From assembly GCA_009993955.1 (NCBI GenBank), contig JAACSL010000016.1:37823-101822 (forward strand): a DNA stretch of 64,000 nucleotides, given 5' to 3'. Below, one piece after another: positions 44,444 through 55,442 of the stretch. Below the pieces are notes generated by a model that did not search any database, was not told the origin of the DNA, and was given only the letters and a program-made list of their open reading frames with translations. The first letter of the stretch is position 1. Each line of letters starts with the position of its first letter. The DNA comes from Paraglaciecola sp. Its GTDB lineage: Bacteria > Pseudomonadota > Gammaproteobacteria > Enterobacterales > Alteromonadaceae. The translations under genes were made by a program, and so were the position numbers.

Positions 44444-45382
44444 TTACCCCTTTTTATTCAAGGTATTAATAATAGTCATAGCCTGTGCTACCACACTTGC
44501 TGCATCGGTACCTGAATCGGGCAGCAGGACCACTGATGATTCTTTGGCGATGGCTTGTTTAGCCGCAATAGCTTTAGTGGCTAAGTCTAATTGAATGGCT
44601 TTTTGACCTTCAGCGGTGGCAGCAGCTTCACCCACCTGGCGCAGCGCTTCTGCCTGGGCATTGGCGACAGCAACAATGGCTTGTGCTTCACCTTCAGCTC
44701 GCAGCACTTGCTCAGCTTTGTCGGCTTCAGCGGCTAATACTACCGACGCTTTTTGGCCTTCTGCACGGTTTATGGCTGCTTGCCTATCGCCCTCAGATTC
44801 AAGGATCTGCGCGCGTTTTACCCGCTCGGCTTTCATTTGCGCTTCCATGGCTTCCATCACCGAATGGGGCGGCACTATGTCTTTGATCTCGTAACGCAAC
44901 ACCTGTATGCCCCAAGGGCCAGCGGCTTCATTGATCGAAGCGACAATATTGGTGTTCAACAAATCCCGTTCTTCAAAGGTTTTATCTAATTCCATTTTAC
45001 CTAGCTCAGAACGCATGGTGGTTTGCGCCAATTGGGTCACCGCAAAAATATAGTCATCCACCCCATAGGTGGCTTTGTATGGATCTAAGACCCGAAAATA
45101 CAACACGCCATCGACATGCAGGGAAATATTGTCTTTAGTGATGGCACTTTGTTCTGGCACATCCACCGCTTGTTCTTTCAGTGAACGGTCAGCCGAAATT
45201 CGGTCGAAGAAGGGCAAAATAAAATTCAGACCAGCTTCTTTGGTCGATTGGTATTTACCAAAACGTTCAATCACGTAGGCACGGTTTTGCGGCACAAATT
45301 TGATCGAAGTTTTCAGTAAAACGAGGACAAAAATCAAAATGAGTACAGGTGCACTCAAGAGGTAATCGAAGATATTTTCCAT
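44444..45382 (-). CDS. SPFH/stomatin-like protein (QmcA type)
   Basis: A 312-residue protein with an N-terminal membrane helix (APVLILIFVLVLLKTSIKFV), an SPFH domain (QNRAYVIERFGKYQSTKEAG, then LHVDGVLYFRVLDPYKATYG) and a long alanine/glutamate-rich coiled coil (RAQILESEGDRQAAINRAEG and onward). These proteins assemble into large oligomeric cages with FtsH or NfeD partners. It is transcribed with nfeD. Confidence 0.92.
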   Translation of the reverse strand: MENIFDYLLSAPVLILIFVLVLLKTSIKFVPQNRAYVIERFGKYQSTKEAGLNFILPFFDRISADRSLKEQAVDVPEQSAITKDNISLHVDGVLYFRVLDPYKATYGVDDYIFAVTQLAQTTMRSELGKMELDKTFEERDLLNTNIVASINEAAGPWGIQVLRYEIKDIVPPHSVMEAMEAQMKAERVKRAQILESEGDRQAAINRAEGQKASVVLAAEADKAEQVLRAEGEAQAIVAVANAQAEALRQVGEAAATAEGQKAIQLDLATKAIAAKQAIAKESSVVLLPDSGTDAASVVAQAMTIINTLNKKG

Positions 45383-45446
45383 GTCTCTATTCCTTTACTA
45401 CAGGTGGCAGGTTTTGCCACAGGTTAAATATCTGTGCTATCGACAA

Positions 45447-47789
45447 TTAATTCAACCATGCATAGCTAAATTTCATGAAGATTGACTGCTCGCTTCGGGT
45501 TAAATCGGTGAGGGTGTCATCTTGCATCGCGACATCGGAGTAACCCACAAAAAATTTGGTTAGGGGGTTAATCTTGTACGAATACAATAATTGTGTGCCG
45601 AGTTCTTTGCTTTGAGCATCAACCTCAAACGCATACAAACTAGGGTCACGTTTGATGTCTGAGTATATTGCGATAAAGCGAATAAATTGGCGTTGATCAA
45701 ACTGATAGGTTAGGCGGGCATCGCTAAGGTTAGCGGTAAACAAGGTGCCATTGTCTACATCGAGTTTTTTGTAGACGTGATCGAATTGCAGGCTTAAATG
45801 CTGGCCGATACTCCAGTTAACACTGGGCTGGAACTGCTTAACCTTACCCAGCTGATTATTGCTGAAGTCAATTTCATCTCCCATGCGCACGAAGACTTCA
45901 AAAGCTAAGGCACGCGTCGCTTGCACATTGCTGTAAAAGGTTAAGAACTGTTCATGAAACAAGGTGGTGTTATCCTTTATCGCCAGACTACTTGGGTCAA
46001 AGCGTAAGCCTACTCGGTCACGTTGCAAGTAACCAAATTCGATGTAGGATTGGCGCTGCCCATTGATGCCTAGGTAAATTTCCCCTTCTTTTTCCAAGAG
46101 TTCACCTGCGTCATTGTGGGTGATGTCCCAATCACCTGAAACGCGGATCTGATTCCACCAATGGGTCTCGCTATACCAATTGTAGCCGCCACCAATCACA
46201 TTCTGGGTGAAATCAGCTTGTGAACCAAAGCCAAGATCGGTGCGAAAGTCTGCGCCGCGCTGTTGGCTGAGTCCTCGCACATTCCAATTACGTTCTTCGT
46301 GATCATAACTGATGCGATAGCCTGTATCGCTAAAGGCCTCGTCTTTGTTCACGCGTAACGCGGCTTCAGAATAATCCTCGGCACGCGTGCACTCATCGGC
46401 GCAAAGAGACTGAAATAGCGTATCAGGGTACAAGGTATCAGACCGTAATAGTTGCACCCGTAGGGTATCTTGTGGACTAAATTGATATTTGCTGTCTATG
46501 CCATACACATAATTGTGATAGCCATTGGCATCACGCACAGTAGAGATAATACCCAGCGCCAGTTCATCACTCATGTCATAGCGGTAACGCAAGGCTAGAT
46601 TGGTGGATGGCTGGTCGAGTTGCGCGACACTCGACCCTACGTTACCGGGCACGATAAAGGTGGTGCTTTCATCGTTGGCCACAAATACACCAAAGGTATG
46701 TTGATCCACACGCCCAGTAATTTTGCTGCCGTAATCAGGCGCATTAATATTGCGGGTGTAGACTAAATCAAAGTTACTCGAGAAGTAGTCAGCGTTTTCC
46801 AAAAAGAAGGGCCGCTTTTCATTAAAAAACAAAGCAAAGGTATTGTTGATACTGAGCTGGGCGGCATCGGCTTCAACTTGTGAAAAATCCGGGTTCAAGG
46901 TGGCTTGTACAGATACTTCAGGGGTGATCCCCCATTTTACATCCAAACTGAGCTGCTGATTGCGTTCGGTTTGCCAGCTTTGATCTTGTTCATCACCAAG
47001 GCTGCGACTACGGCCTTGGCCCAAGACTAAAGACGGCACAATGGCGAGGTTTTCCCCTTGCTTGGCATGTTTGAAGCCAGTGATTTCACCTAGTTGGCAC
47101 AAACCACAGGCATTGTTGCGATCATTTGCTACATTGGAAATTCGCAAACGGTCTTCTCTGGGGCGGTAACGCACAAAGGCCGCTGCCCACGTTTTGTCAT
47201 CAAGACTTTCATTAAAATTCAGGATATTCAAGGGAATGGCCATTTCTATTTGATAACCGTTGGCGAGCAGTTTTCCTGCTGACTGCCAAATCGCATCCCA
47301 GCTGTCACTTTCGTCACTTGTCATTTCATTCAAAATGGCATCGATTTGTACGCCAAATGGATTGCTGTAAAACTCGTAAGCTAAGCGTCTGTCATTGAAG
47401 GTATCCAGTTCTAAACCAACAATATCGTCGCGCCAAACTTGGTCACGATCTCGATAGAATGCACGAAGTTGGCTCATATCTGGCTCAGTGGCAATGAATC
47501 CAACGTACAGCGTTTCACCGTTTTCAAAGATCCGCACTTCAGTCGCAACCGGAGCCTCCGTGTTTTCATAGGGGCTGGTCACGATATCCAGACTGATCAC
47601 CCTGGCGCGTTGCCATTGTGTTTCATTTAATTCACCGTCAACGGTCAATTCGCCAGCAATAAACGGAATGGCATGAGAAGGGAGACTGGCGGTCTGCTCA
47701 AGGTCTTGCCCAAAACAAACGGGGCTACAGACTATAAAACCCAGAGCTATGGCGTAGCGACGGGTGAATGTAGTGAACATAAACAACAT
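45447..47789 (-). CDS. DUF5916/carbohydrate-binding family 9-like outer-membrane protein
   Basis: About 780 residues from the ATG at 47789, which has AGGA upstream; the longer frame adds 38 unlikely residues before the signal peptide (FTRRYAIALGFIVCSPVCFG). The N-terminal CBM9-like domain reads IAGELTVDGELNETQWQRA and FENGETLYVGFIATEPD. The C-terminal DUF5916 part has the many alternating beta strands of an outer-membrane barrel (FNEKRPFFLENADYFSS is its signature) and ends in FMKFSYAWLN with a terminal aromatic-rich strand. Function is unknown; carbohydrate or siderophore-linked roles are only guesses. Confidence 0.88.
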   Translation of the reverse strand: MLFMFTTFTRRYAIALGFIVCSPVCFGQDLEQTASLPSHAIPFIAGELTVDGELNETQWQRARVISLDIVTSPYENTEAPVATEVRIFENGETLYVGFIATEPDMSQLRAFYRDRDQVWRDDIVGLELDTFNDRRLAYEFYSNPFGVQIDAILNEMTSDESDSWDAIWQSAGKLLANGYQIEMAIPLNILNFNESLDDKTWAAAFVRYRPREDRLRISNVANDRNNACGLCQLGEITGFKHAKQGENLAIVPSLVLGQGRSRSLGDEQDQSWQTERNQQLSLDVKWGITPEVSVQATLNPDFSQVEADAAQLSINNTFALFFNEKRPFFLENADYFSSNFDLVYTRNINAPDYGSKITGRVDQHTFGVFVANDESTTFIVPGNVGSSVAQLDQPSTNLALRYRYDMSDELALGIISTVRDANGYHNYVYGIDSKYQFSPQDTLRVQLLRSDTLYPDTLFQSLCADECTRAEDYSEAALRVNKDEAFSDTGYRISYDHEERNWNVRGLSQQRGADFRTDLGFGSQADFTQNVIGGGYNWYSETHWWNQIRVSGDWDITHNDAGELLEKEGEIYLGINGQRQSYIEFGYLQRDRVGLRFDPSSLAIKDNTTLFHEQFLTFYSNVQATRALAFEVFVRMGDEIDFSNNQLGKVKQFQPSVNWSIGQHLSLQFDHVYKKLDVDNGTLFTANLSDARLTYQFDQRQFIRFIAIYSDIKRDPSLYAFEVDAQSKELGTQLLYSYKINPLTKFFVGYSDVAMQDDTLTDLTRSEQSIFMKFSYAWLN

Positions 47790-48138
47790 AGTTTGCAATT
47801 CCTGGTGAGCTTGATTGCTTAAGAGGCCACAGCGGCAGTGAGGGCTATAGTTGGTCAATCTTGCCGGCGTAATGTAATGATTTTGCTGATAATTGCTTGG
47901 CAAATTCGATTAATCAACCGATGTGCGCGACCAGCTGTTAGCTATGAGTCGAGGCAATGGTTCAGAAAGTTTATATCTGCATAATATTATGCCTATGGAA
48001 GGCGCGACGTTAATTGCCTCGCTAAAAATGCATCAAAAGACGTGGCGTTGCGGATGCGTCCTGTTGGCAAAGGCTGTATCATGCCGAGCCTCAGTGGAAC
48101 TGACGATGGCAGTGTTAAGAAAATAAAGGAATGAGGGC
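47790..48138. other. Divergent control region with a 14-bp palindrome
   Basis: About 350 bases between the DUF5916 gene and the family-3 binding protein. I see no convincing gene. A perfect palindrome, GCATAATATTATGC, lies at 47979-47992 and could be an operator. GAGGGC just before 48139 serves as ribosome site. Confidence 0.5.
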
Positions 48139-48921
48139 ATGCAAATAGGGTATCGGCAACTAACACAAAAGCAGCAAATTGTGGTGAAGTACCGCCGTGT
48201 AAAGATTGGCTTTTTTGTGTTGTTCACTGCACTTTTTTGGCATTTTTCAGCCATGGCAATGGAGCAGGCACCGACTGAAAAACTTACTTGCCTAACGACT
48301 CACTATCCTCCTTTTGCGGTATATCAAGGTAAAAAAAAGGGGTTCACTGGGTTTGATGTTGTCATCCTTGAACGTTTAGCTCAACGCTTAAATTGGCAAG
48401 TCGAAATTTTAAATTTTCCATGGGGCAGAGTGAAAATGGAAATTGAAAAAAATAATTTCAATTGCTTTTTTTCCCTCTCTTATACTCCAGAGCGGGCAAA
48501 GTTTCTTGCATATACCCAACTACCCATGCACGTCACGCAATACGGTGTATTTTTTCTGGCAGGTAATGAAGCCCTCAGTCAGCAGAACTTTGCAGGGAAA
48601 AATATCGGTCTAATACGCAGCATGCCTCTACCTGAACCTTTGCTCTCTCACGATCAACTGCGTGATGCTAATTTTGTTTATTTGGATTCAAATGAGACAC
48701 TGTTGGAGATTTTGCTCACGGGGCGTATCGATGCCTCCATCACCAATTTTGCGGTTGGCAACCATTTACGCGATACTCTCAATCTGCAAGATAAAGTGCG
48801 TTCCGTCGTTTTAAGTGACTACGAATTACCCGTTTATCTGGCATTTCGCCATGGCACTCAGAATATGCAGGAGGTTAACAGCGCGTTGCAAAGTGTTATC
48901 CAAACATTGCACACGGATTAG
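48139..48921 (+). CDS. Family-3 extracellular solute-binding protein
   Basis: A 260-residue protein with an N-terminal signal (VKIGFFVLFTALFWHFSAMA). The mature part has the SBP_bac_3 pattern: LTCLTTHYPPFAVYQGKKKG, FTGFDVVILERLAQRLNWQV, FFSLSYTPERAKFLAYT and RIDASITNFAVGNHLRD. Family-3 proteins bind polar amino acids or related small molecules. No permease genes lie nearby. It is convergent with a membrane diguanylate cyclase and their coding ends overlap by 4 bases (TTAG serves both stops). Confidence 0.88.
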   Translation: MQIGYRQLTQKQQIVVKYRRVKIGFFVLFTALFWHFSAMAMEQAPTEKLTCLTTHYPPFAVYQGKKKGFTGFDVVILERLAQRLNWQVEILNFPWGRVKMEIEKNNFNCFFSLSYTPERAKFLAYTQLPMHVTQYGVFFLAGNEALSQQNFAGKNIGLIRSMPLPEPLLSHDQLRDANFVYLDSNETLLEILLTGRIDASITNFAVGNHLRDTLNLQDKVRSVVLSDYELPVYLAFRHGTQNMQEVNSALQSVIQTLHTD

Positions 48922-49976
48922 GCAGCAACAACTTTATTGCGCCCGGCATTTTTGGCTGCATATAACCTTTTGTCAGCCGCTGAAAATGTTTGTGAAATAG
49001 AAGTATTGGCTTCAAAAGGCGCAACACCAATACTGACGGTGACTTGACCCACTGGATCAATTTGCATAGAGGCGACGGCTAAGCGTAAGCGCTCAGCTAG
49101 CTTGACTGCATCGTCTAAGGTGCCACCATTGGCAATCACCAAAAACTCTTCACCCCCCCAACGACCAATTGTATCCTGTGGCCGAATATTATCTTCCATG
49201 CAGGTACTGATGGCCCTTAGCACATCATCACCCACTAAATGACCGTGCATGTCGTTGATTGCTTTGAAAAAATCCACATCAATTAACAACAAGAAAAAGG
49301 GGGTTTTGGTGGCCATACGTGCATTCAATTCTGTCTGTAACATGCGACGGTTGCCTATACCCAACAAACCATCATTATTGGCTGCGTTTTCCATTTGGAT
49401 GGCGCGGCGCTGCGAGGCTTCTTGTGTTTGGCGCAGTTTAACTACGCCAAATAAGCAGAAAATATACACAGCATGGGAGACAACAACTTGCAGCGACAAG
49501 GCTTTTAAAGAAGCCTCTACTTTTATCCAACCCAGGTAAGGTAAAATTAAAAAAGTAACCAACAGGATGTAAATACTGAGGGTGCTGGCCACAGCTTGCT
49601 GTGGGGATAGGAACAAAAACGCCACCAAATAAATGACCGGTATCCACTGCAAACTCGACGCAAAAGTATAAATATTGCCAGTTTGCGCTGAATGTAAAAA
49701 GCTCACAACACTGAGCCCAACCAGATACAAGGTGATATACAAAAATAGCAATAACTTGGCAGTATGCGCTTTTTGAAATTTAAGGGTTAGTGCCAAACAT
49801 ACAAGGGATGCAAAGATGCTGCCTGCATAACCATAACGGTCATAGACTTGAATCACCTCAAAGTATTCTTCAAACAGCCATATGGCTATAACAACAAAAA
49901 TGCCCACCACCATCAGTAGTGCAAAGAAACGGTCGCTTTGACACAGCAACTTAGTGTGGCTTGGCAGGTTTGTCAT
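48918..49976 (-). CDS. Membrane diguanylate cyclase
   Basis: About 352 residues. Six hydrophobic segments occupy residues about 20-180 (FFALLMVVGIFVVIAIWLF is the first). The GGDEF domain follows with GRWGGEEFLVIA, an active-type site, and RPQD five residues before it, an I-site for product inhibition. The ATG at 49976 is preferred to a TTG at 50006, though neither has a strong ribosome site. It makes c-di-GMP in response to an unknown membrane or periplasmic signal. The family-3 binding protein next door is a possible, unproved, partner. Confidence 0.88.
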   Translation of the reverse strand: MTNLPSHTKLLCQSDRFFALLMVVGIFVVIAIWLFEEYFEVIQVYDRYGYAGSIFASLVCLALTLKFQKAHTAKLLLFLYITLYLVGLSVVSFLHSAQTGNIYTFASSLQWIPVIYLVAFLFLSPQQAVASTLSIYILLVTFLILPYLGWIKVEASLKALSLQVVVSHAVYIFCLFGVVKLRQTQEASQRRAIQMENAANNDGLLGIGNRRMLQTELNARMATKTPFFLLLIDVDFFKAINDMHGHLVGDDVLRAISTCMEDNIRPQDTIGRWGGEEFLVIANGGTLDDAVKLAERLRLAVASMQIDPVGQVTVSIGVAPFEANTSISQTFSAADKRLYAAKNAGRNKVVAA

Positions 49977-50065
49977 AAAGAATCGATATTGACTCCGTTT
50001 CTGCAACGATGAAAGCTAGGTCAAAAGCAAGGAGCATTTCTACGTCGCCGTCAGCTTTGTATTGT

Positions 50066-51747
<1,682 letters not shown>

Positions 51748-53082
51748 GTGAGAGCAGCAATCTTTTGTGTCTGTTTATTAGCGTATCAAGGTAATACTTA
51801 CAGTGATGAGTTTCATTACAACAGTTTACTGGTCGGCGGGAAAGCTATTGGTTTGGGGGGCGCTTATATGGCTATTTCCGATGATTTGTCGGCAATGTAT
51901 TACAACCCAGCAGGTTTATCGTTTAATAAAGTTAAATATTCCGCATCCTTCAACACTCTCGCCTGGGACAATACCGATGTTTATGCCATTTTTGGCAACG
52001 GTGAAAGTTTCACGCGTAAATCATTCACTGTGGTGCCCGGCTTCTTTGGATTTAGTCGCAAAGACGCGCAGTTTTCTTATGGTGGTTTTTTTTCCGTAAC
52101 TGATTTCAGTAAGGAACGCACCGCAACCGACGTGCTTTATTCAGCACCAGGAAGATTTAGCGAAGCACAACAAGACATTATTGAATTTAATAATGTGGAT
52201 TTAGACAACAGTGCTTATCGCTTGGGTTTCAGTGTGGCATACGATTTTGGCAATAACGCGTCACTGGGCGCATCACTTAATCTTGATTATAAAGAACTCG
52301 TCAGTGTGCAAGGTTCAGGTTCAACGTCAACTGAAATATTTAATGGGATACCTTTATTCAGTGGCTTTAATGCCAGCGTTAGATTCAGTGATATCAATGT
52401 TATTGTGCAACCAGCATTAGGTTTCTTAAAAAACTGGGAAACGTCGAGCTTTGGCCTCAAATTTTCAAGGGATATTGTTGTATCACGTGACTATGATGTG
52501 ACCTCAACATTATTTCTAAATAGCCCCGTTCCATTGCCACCCACTGTGTTAACCTCTGCTCGGATCAACTCCAGTGCGGATGAAGCACAGGAGTACCCTT
52601 ATCAAATTCATGCAGGCTATGCCTTTCAATATGGCAAGGTATTAATTTCTACGGATATCAGCTATTTCACTCGGGTGAAAGCCACACCCTATTACATAGA
52701 TGGTGTGAAACCCATTACACGTAATCTGCGTTCAGTCACTAACTTTGCTCTGGCTATGCAATACGATTTCAGTGCAGAGAATACTTTTAGGCTTGGTCTG
52801 TTTACAGATAACTCAAACGCCATCATTGATCCTGCAATTAATTTCGACCGAGTGGAAGACATCGATATGCTAGGCGTGAGTATTGGATTCGATACTACCT
52901 TTTACAGTTCACCGATATCCTTGGGCCTGTACTATAAATTTGGAGAAGGCCAGGTTCGCATAGCTGATCGCCGGATCGCGGAGACATTGATAGGTCTGCC
53001 TTTATTCCCTGATGATAACCAAAGCGACATATTCGAAGCCAAAAAGAATTCACTCGTGGCCTATTTTGCTATCGATTTTTAA
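51748..53082 (+). CDS. FadL/OmpP1-like outer-membrane protein
   Basis: A 444-residue protein starting at a GTG with AAAGGA 7 bases upstream. A short signal (RAAIFCVCLLAYQGNTYS) precedes the FadL-type start GGKAIGLGGAYMAISDDLSA, then MYYNPAGLSF. The rest is alternating amphipathic strands ending in LVAYFAIDF with a terminal Phe, as for outer-membrane barrels. FadL proteins import long-chain fatty acids or other hydrophobic compounds. Its location 2.4 kb from fadBA fits fatty-acid uptake, but other hydrophobic ligands cannot be excluded. Confidence 0.86.
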   Translation: MRAAIFCVCLLAYQGNTYSDEFHYNSLLVGGKAIGLGGAYMAISDDLSAMYYNPAGLSFNKVKYSASFNTLAWDNTDVYAIFGNGESFTRKSFTVVPGFFGFSRKDAQFSYGGFFSVTDFSKERTATDVLYSAPGRFSEAQQDIIEFNNVDLDNSAYRLGFSVAYDFGNNASLGASLNLDYKELVSVQGSGSTSTEIFNGIPLFSGFNASVRFSDINVIVQPALGFLKNWETSSFGLKFSRDIVVSRDYDVTSTLFLNSPVPLPPTVLTSARINSSADEAQEYPYQIHAGYAFQYGKVLISTDISYFTRVKATPYYIDGVKPITRNLRSVTNFALAMQYDFSAENTFRLGLFTDNSNAIIDPAINFDRVEDIDMLGVSIGFDTTFYSSPISLGLYYKFGEGQVRIADRRIAETLIGLPLFPDDNQSDIFEAKKNSLVAYFAIDF

Positions 53083-53113
53083 GGTCTTGGAAAATCGTCA
53101 ACTTCTGTGTTGT

Positions 53114-53155
53114 GACTAAGCCTGACATAGGTATCAAGCTATGTCAGTCTTAGTC
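53114..53155. terminator. Long hairpin between convergent FadL-like and slt genes
   Basis: GACTAAG-C-CTGACATAG pairs with CTATGTCAG-T-CTTAGTC: 16 base pairs with one mismatch and an 8-base loop. It lies between two convergent genes and probably ends both transcripts, although no T-run follows on either side. Confidence 0.6.
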
Positions 53156-53199
53156 GCATACCGTTTGTGTGTTAGTCAATCAACAAAGAGGCGTAAGGC

Positions 53200-55170
53200 T
53201 TAGCCCTTCGGAGCAATGCGCATTTTTGCAAGGGCGGTGAATTGGTTGTCGTTGTCGCCCAATTGTTCACGGTAAATTTGTTGGTAGGCCAGCACAGCTT
53301 TAACGTAATTGCGCGTTTCTTTGTATGGAATTGTCTCTACCCATAAATCCATCGGCATGCTGGTTTTTTCTGGCAACCAATTTCTCACCCGCCGCCAGCC
53401 GGCGTTGTAAGACGCTGTGGCGAGGATGGGATTGTTGTCCATTTTATCCAATAAATAGCGCATATACTGTGTACCCAGCTCGACGTTAGTTTTCGGATCG
53501 TACAAGGTTGAGGTCGTGAATTTTTGCTTAACTAAATAGCGCGCCGTACTCGGTAATACTTGCATTAAACCCATGGCACCGGCACCCGAGCTAGCATCTG
53601 GCATGAAGGAACTTTCGCGTCTTACAATGGCAAATGCCCAAGCGGGATCAATATTTTGTTTTTGCGCACTGGTTTTTAGCGTCTCATCAAAGGCCATGGG
53701 AAAACGTCGAGACAAATCATCTAAATAACCTGCTTTGGAAAACGTGAATATGGCTTGATCATGCCAGCCATGTTGATCAGCCACGACAGCGGCAATCTTC
53801 AACTGCTGCTCATTCAACTGGCTTTGCAGAAACATCCATTCACGGCGTGCGCTAACAGGCCGCTCTAAGCGTCTAAACTCAAGCGCCCGTTGCGCAGCCG
53901 GTAAGCTGGCAATGGAATCGAGTTCGCTTTGCGTGTAATGCAGGGGCGTATCGTTGAGGTTGGTCTTTTTAGCGAGTTTACCGCTGGCTAAAAACCCATA
54001 GTAGTGACGTTGATCGGCAAGTAATTCAAAGCCTTGTTTCGCTTGTTCCGGTGCATTCACCTCTTCCAGTGCTCGGGCCTGCCAGTATTGGAACACATAA
54101 TCCTGACTCAGATTTGCCGGCGCAAATTCAATTACATCTAAGGCATGTTTCCAGTCTTGTTGACGTAATACATGGGCTAAATGCCAGCGTAATAGCTCTT
54201 CGTCTTGGTTTTGACTTGCTGCACGTTCAAGCCACTGCTCAGCTTGCGGATGGTTAATGATGACCAGAGCGAGAGCAAACTTTTCCGCTATTTGCTGTTG
54301 CTCTTGATCAGTAAAATTAAATTGGCTGCTTAATTTTTGCCAGCTACGCAGGGCAAGATCTCTGTCGTTCCACACTAAGCGATTAAGCCCATAGACCATG
54401 ATTTGTCTTTCGTAGTCTGGAAACTTGTTGGGAAAAATAGACAAGCGGCTTACTTGACTGGGAGACCGGCGCACCTGTAACCACAAATCAGCCAAATATT
54501 TTTGTGAGTCGGGTAATAAGGTCTTGAGATAGGGGATGAGCGTATGGTTGCCGCCGTCCGCTGCCAGGGTCAGGCGTTGCCACACTTTTTCTGGGGTGCG
54601 CAGTCCAGCTTTTTGCCAAATTCTAAATACATTGTCACATGCCTTGGGTTGCGAATCGCCCACCACCCACAATTCACCAATCGCAGCCAGCGCGGCATAT
54701 TTTTGTTTTTCATCGGCTAGGCCAAACTCAGCATATTTGCAGGCTAACGCCGCATCACCAACATCGCGATAGGCTTGCATAAACGCGTCTGCCTGATTTT
54801 TTTTGCCTAAATATTCTAACCATTTTTTGCGTAAAGGGCGGTCTAAAGGCGAATCTTGATAGTCATCTAAAAACTGCTCAATGGCCTCGCGGTTTGACAG
54901 AAAGGGGTATTGCACAAGATAGGCTTGCTGCAAGTAGGGTGTGAGGGGATAACCATCTAGCTGGGTCAGTAATTTTTGGAAACTGCGATTTTTTGGATTG
55001 TCAGCCAACCGCTCGGCTTGCACATACCAACCGCGCTGCTGTTCAAGCAGGCTACTACTTGGATTTTTGGGGCCGTTACCCGAAGTTGTACCACTGCGTG
55101 CGATGACGGGCACAGCAACTAGGCAAAGAAAAACCCCACAACATAACAAAATACTGGAAGTGATTTTCAT
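53200..55170 (-). CDS. slt: Soluble lytic murein transglycosylase
   Basis: A 656-residue periplasmic enzyme with signal peptide (ILLCCGVFLCLVAVPVIA), a long helical superhelix region and a C-terminal lysozyme-like domain. The catalytic Glu is in FAIVRRESSF, followed by GAGAMGLMQVLPSTARYLV and ILATASYNAGWRRVRNWLP, the family motifs. It cleaves glycan strands to 1,6-anhydro products, feeding murein recycling. Size matches E. coli Slt70. Confidence 0.93.
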   Translation of the reverse strand: MKITSSILLCCGVFLCLVAVPVIARSGTTSGNGPKNPSSSLLEQQRGWYVQAERLADNPKNRSFQKLLTQLDGYPLTPYLQQAYLVQYPFLSNREAIEQFLDDYQDSPLDRPLRKKWLEYLGKKNQADAFMQAYRDVGDAALACKYAEFGLADEKQKYAALAAIGELWVVGDSQPKACDNVFRIWQKAGLRTPEKVWQRLTLAADGGNHTLIPYLKTLLPDSQKYLADLWLQVRRSPSQVSRLSIFPNKFPDYERQIMVYGLNRLVWNDRDLALRSWQKLSSQFNFTDQEQQQIAEKFALALVIINHPQAEQWLERAASQNQDEELLRWHLAHVLRQQDWKHALDVIEFAPANLSQDYVFQYWQARALEEVNAPEQAKQGFELLADQRHYYGFLASGKLAKKTNLNDTPLHYTQSELDSIASLPAAQRALEFRRLERPVSARREWMFLQSQLNEQQLKIAAVVADQHGWHDQAIFTFSKAGYLDDLSRRFPMAFDETLKTSAQKQNIDPAWAFAIVRRESSFMPDASSGAGAMGLMQVLPSTARYLVKQKFTTSTLYDPKTNVELGTQYMRYLLDKMDNNPILATASYNAGWRRVRNWLPEKTSMPMDLWVETIPYKETRNYVKAVLAYQQIYREQLGDNDNQFTALAKMRIAPKG

Positions 55171-55264
55171 ACTAACTGGTTGACTCTAGTCGAGTTGTTA
55201 TCTTAGCAAACTTGCTTCCAATAAAGTGGGACTATTTTATAAAAAATTTAAAAATCATTGCATT

Positions 55265-55281
55265 AACTGGCATGACTAGTT
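55265..55281 (+). promoter_or_regulatory. FadR-like operator upstream of fadB
   Basis: AACTGGCATGACTAGTT closely follows the enterobacterial FadR palindrome (AnCTGGTCnGACnnGTT type), differing mainly at the two centre-left bases. It lies 162 bases before the fadB ATG, in the 272-base gap between slt and fadB. FadR represses fadBA when acyl-CoA is absent. The match is by eye only. Confidence 0.5.
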
Positions 55282-55442
55282 GAAAATATCACAAACAACC
55301 GCATGTTATGGTCTTGATGAATATTTGTTAAAAGTTAGGTTGACCTTTCGAATTTCTTTAACAAAGATCAATGCCACCCTACAGTGAGGCGCAGTCAATC
55401 GCTTCTCTTTCACCGCTTTGGCGTAAGCCTTAGGAGATAACA

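Noticed and set aside
55174..55190. A second FadR-like sequence, AACTGGTTGACTCTAGT, just before slt
   Set aside because: The spacing between half-sites is one base short of the FadR palindrome and slt is not a fatty-acid gene.
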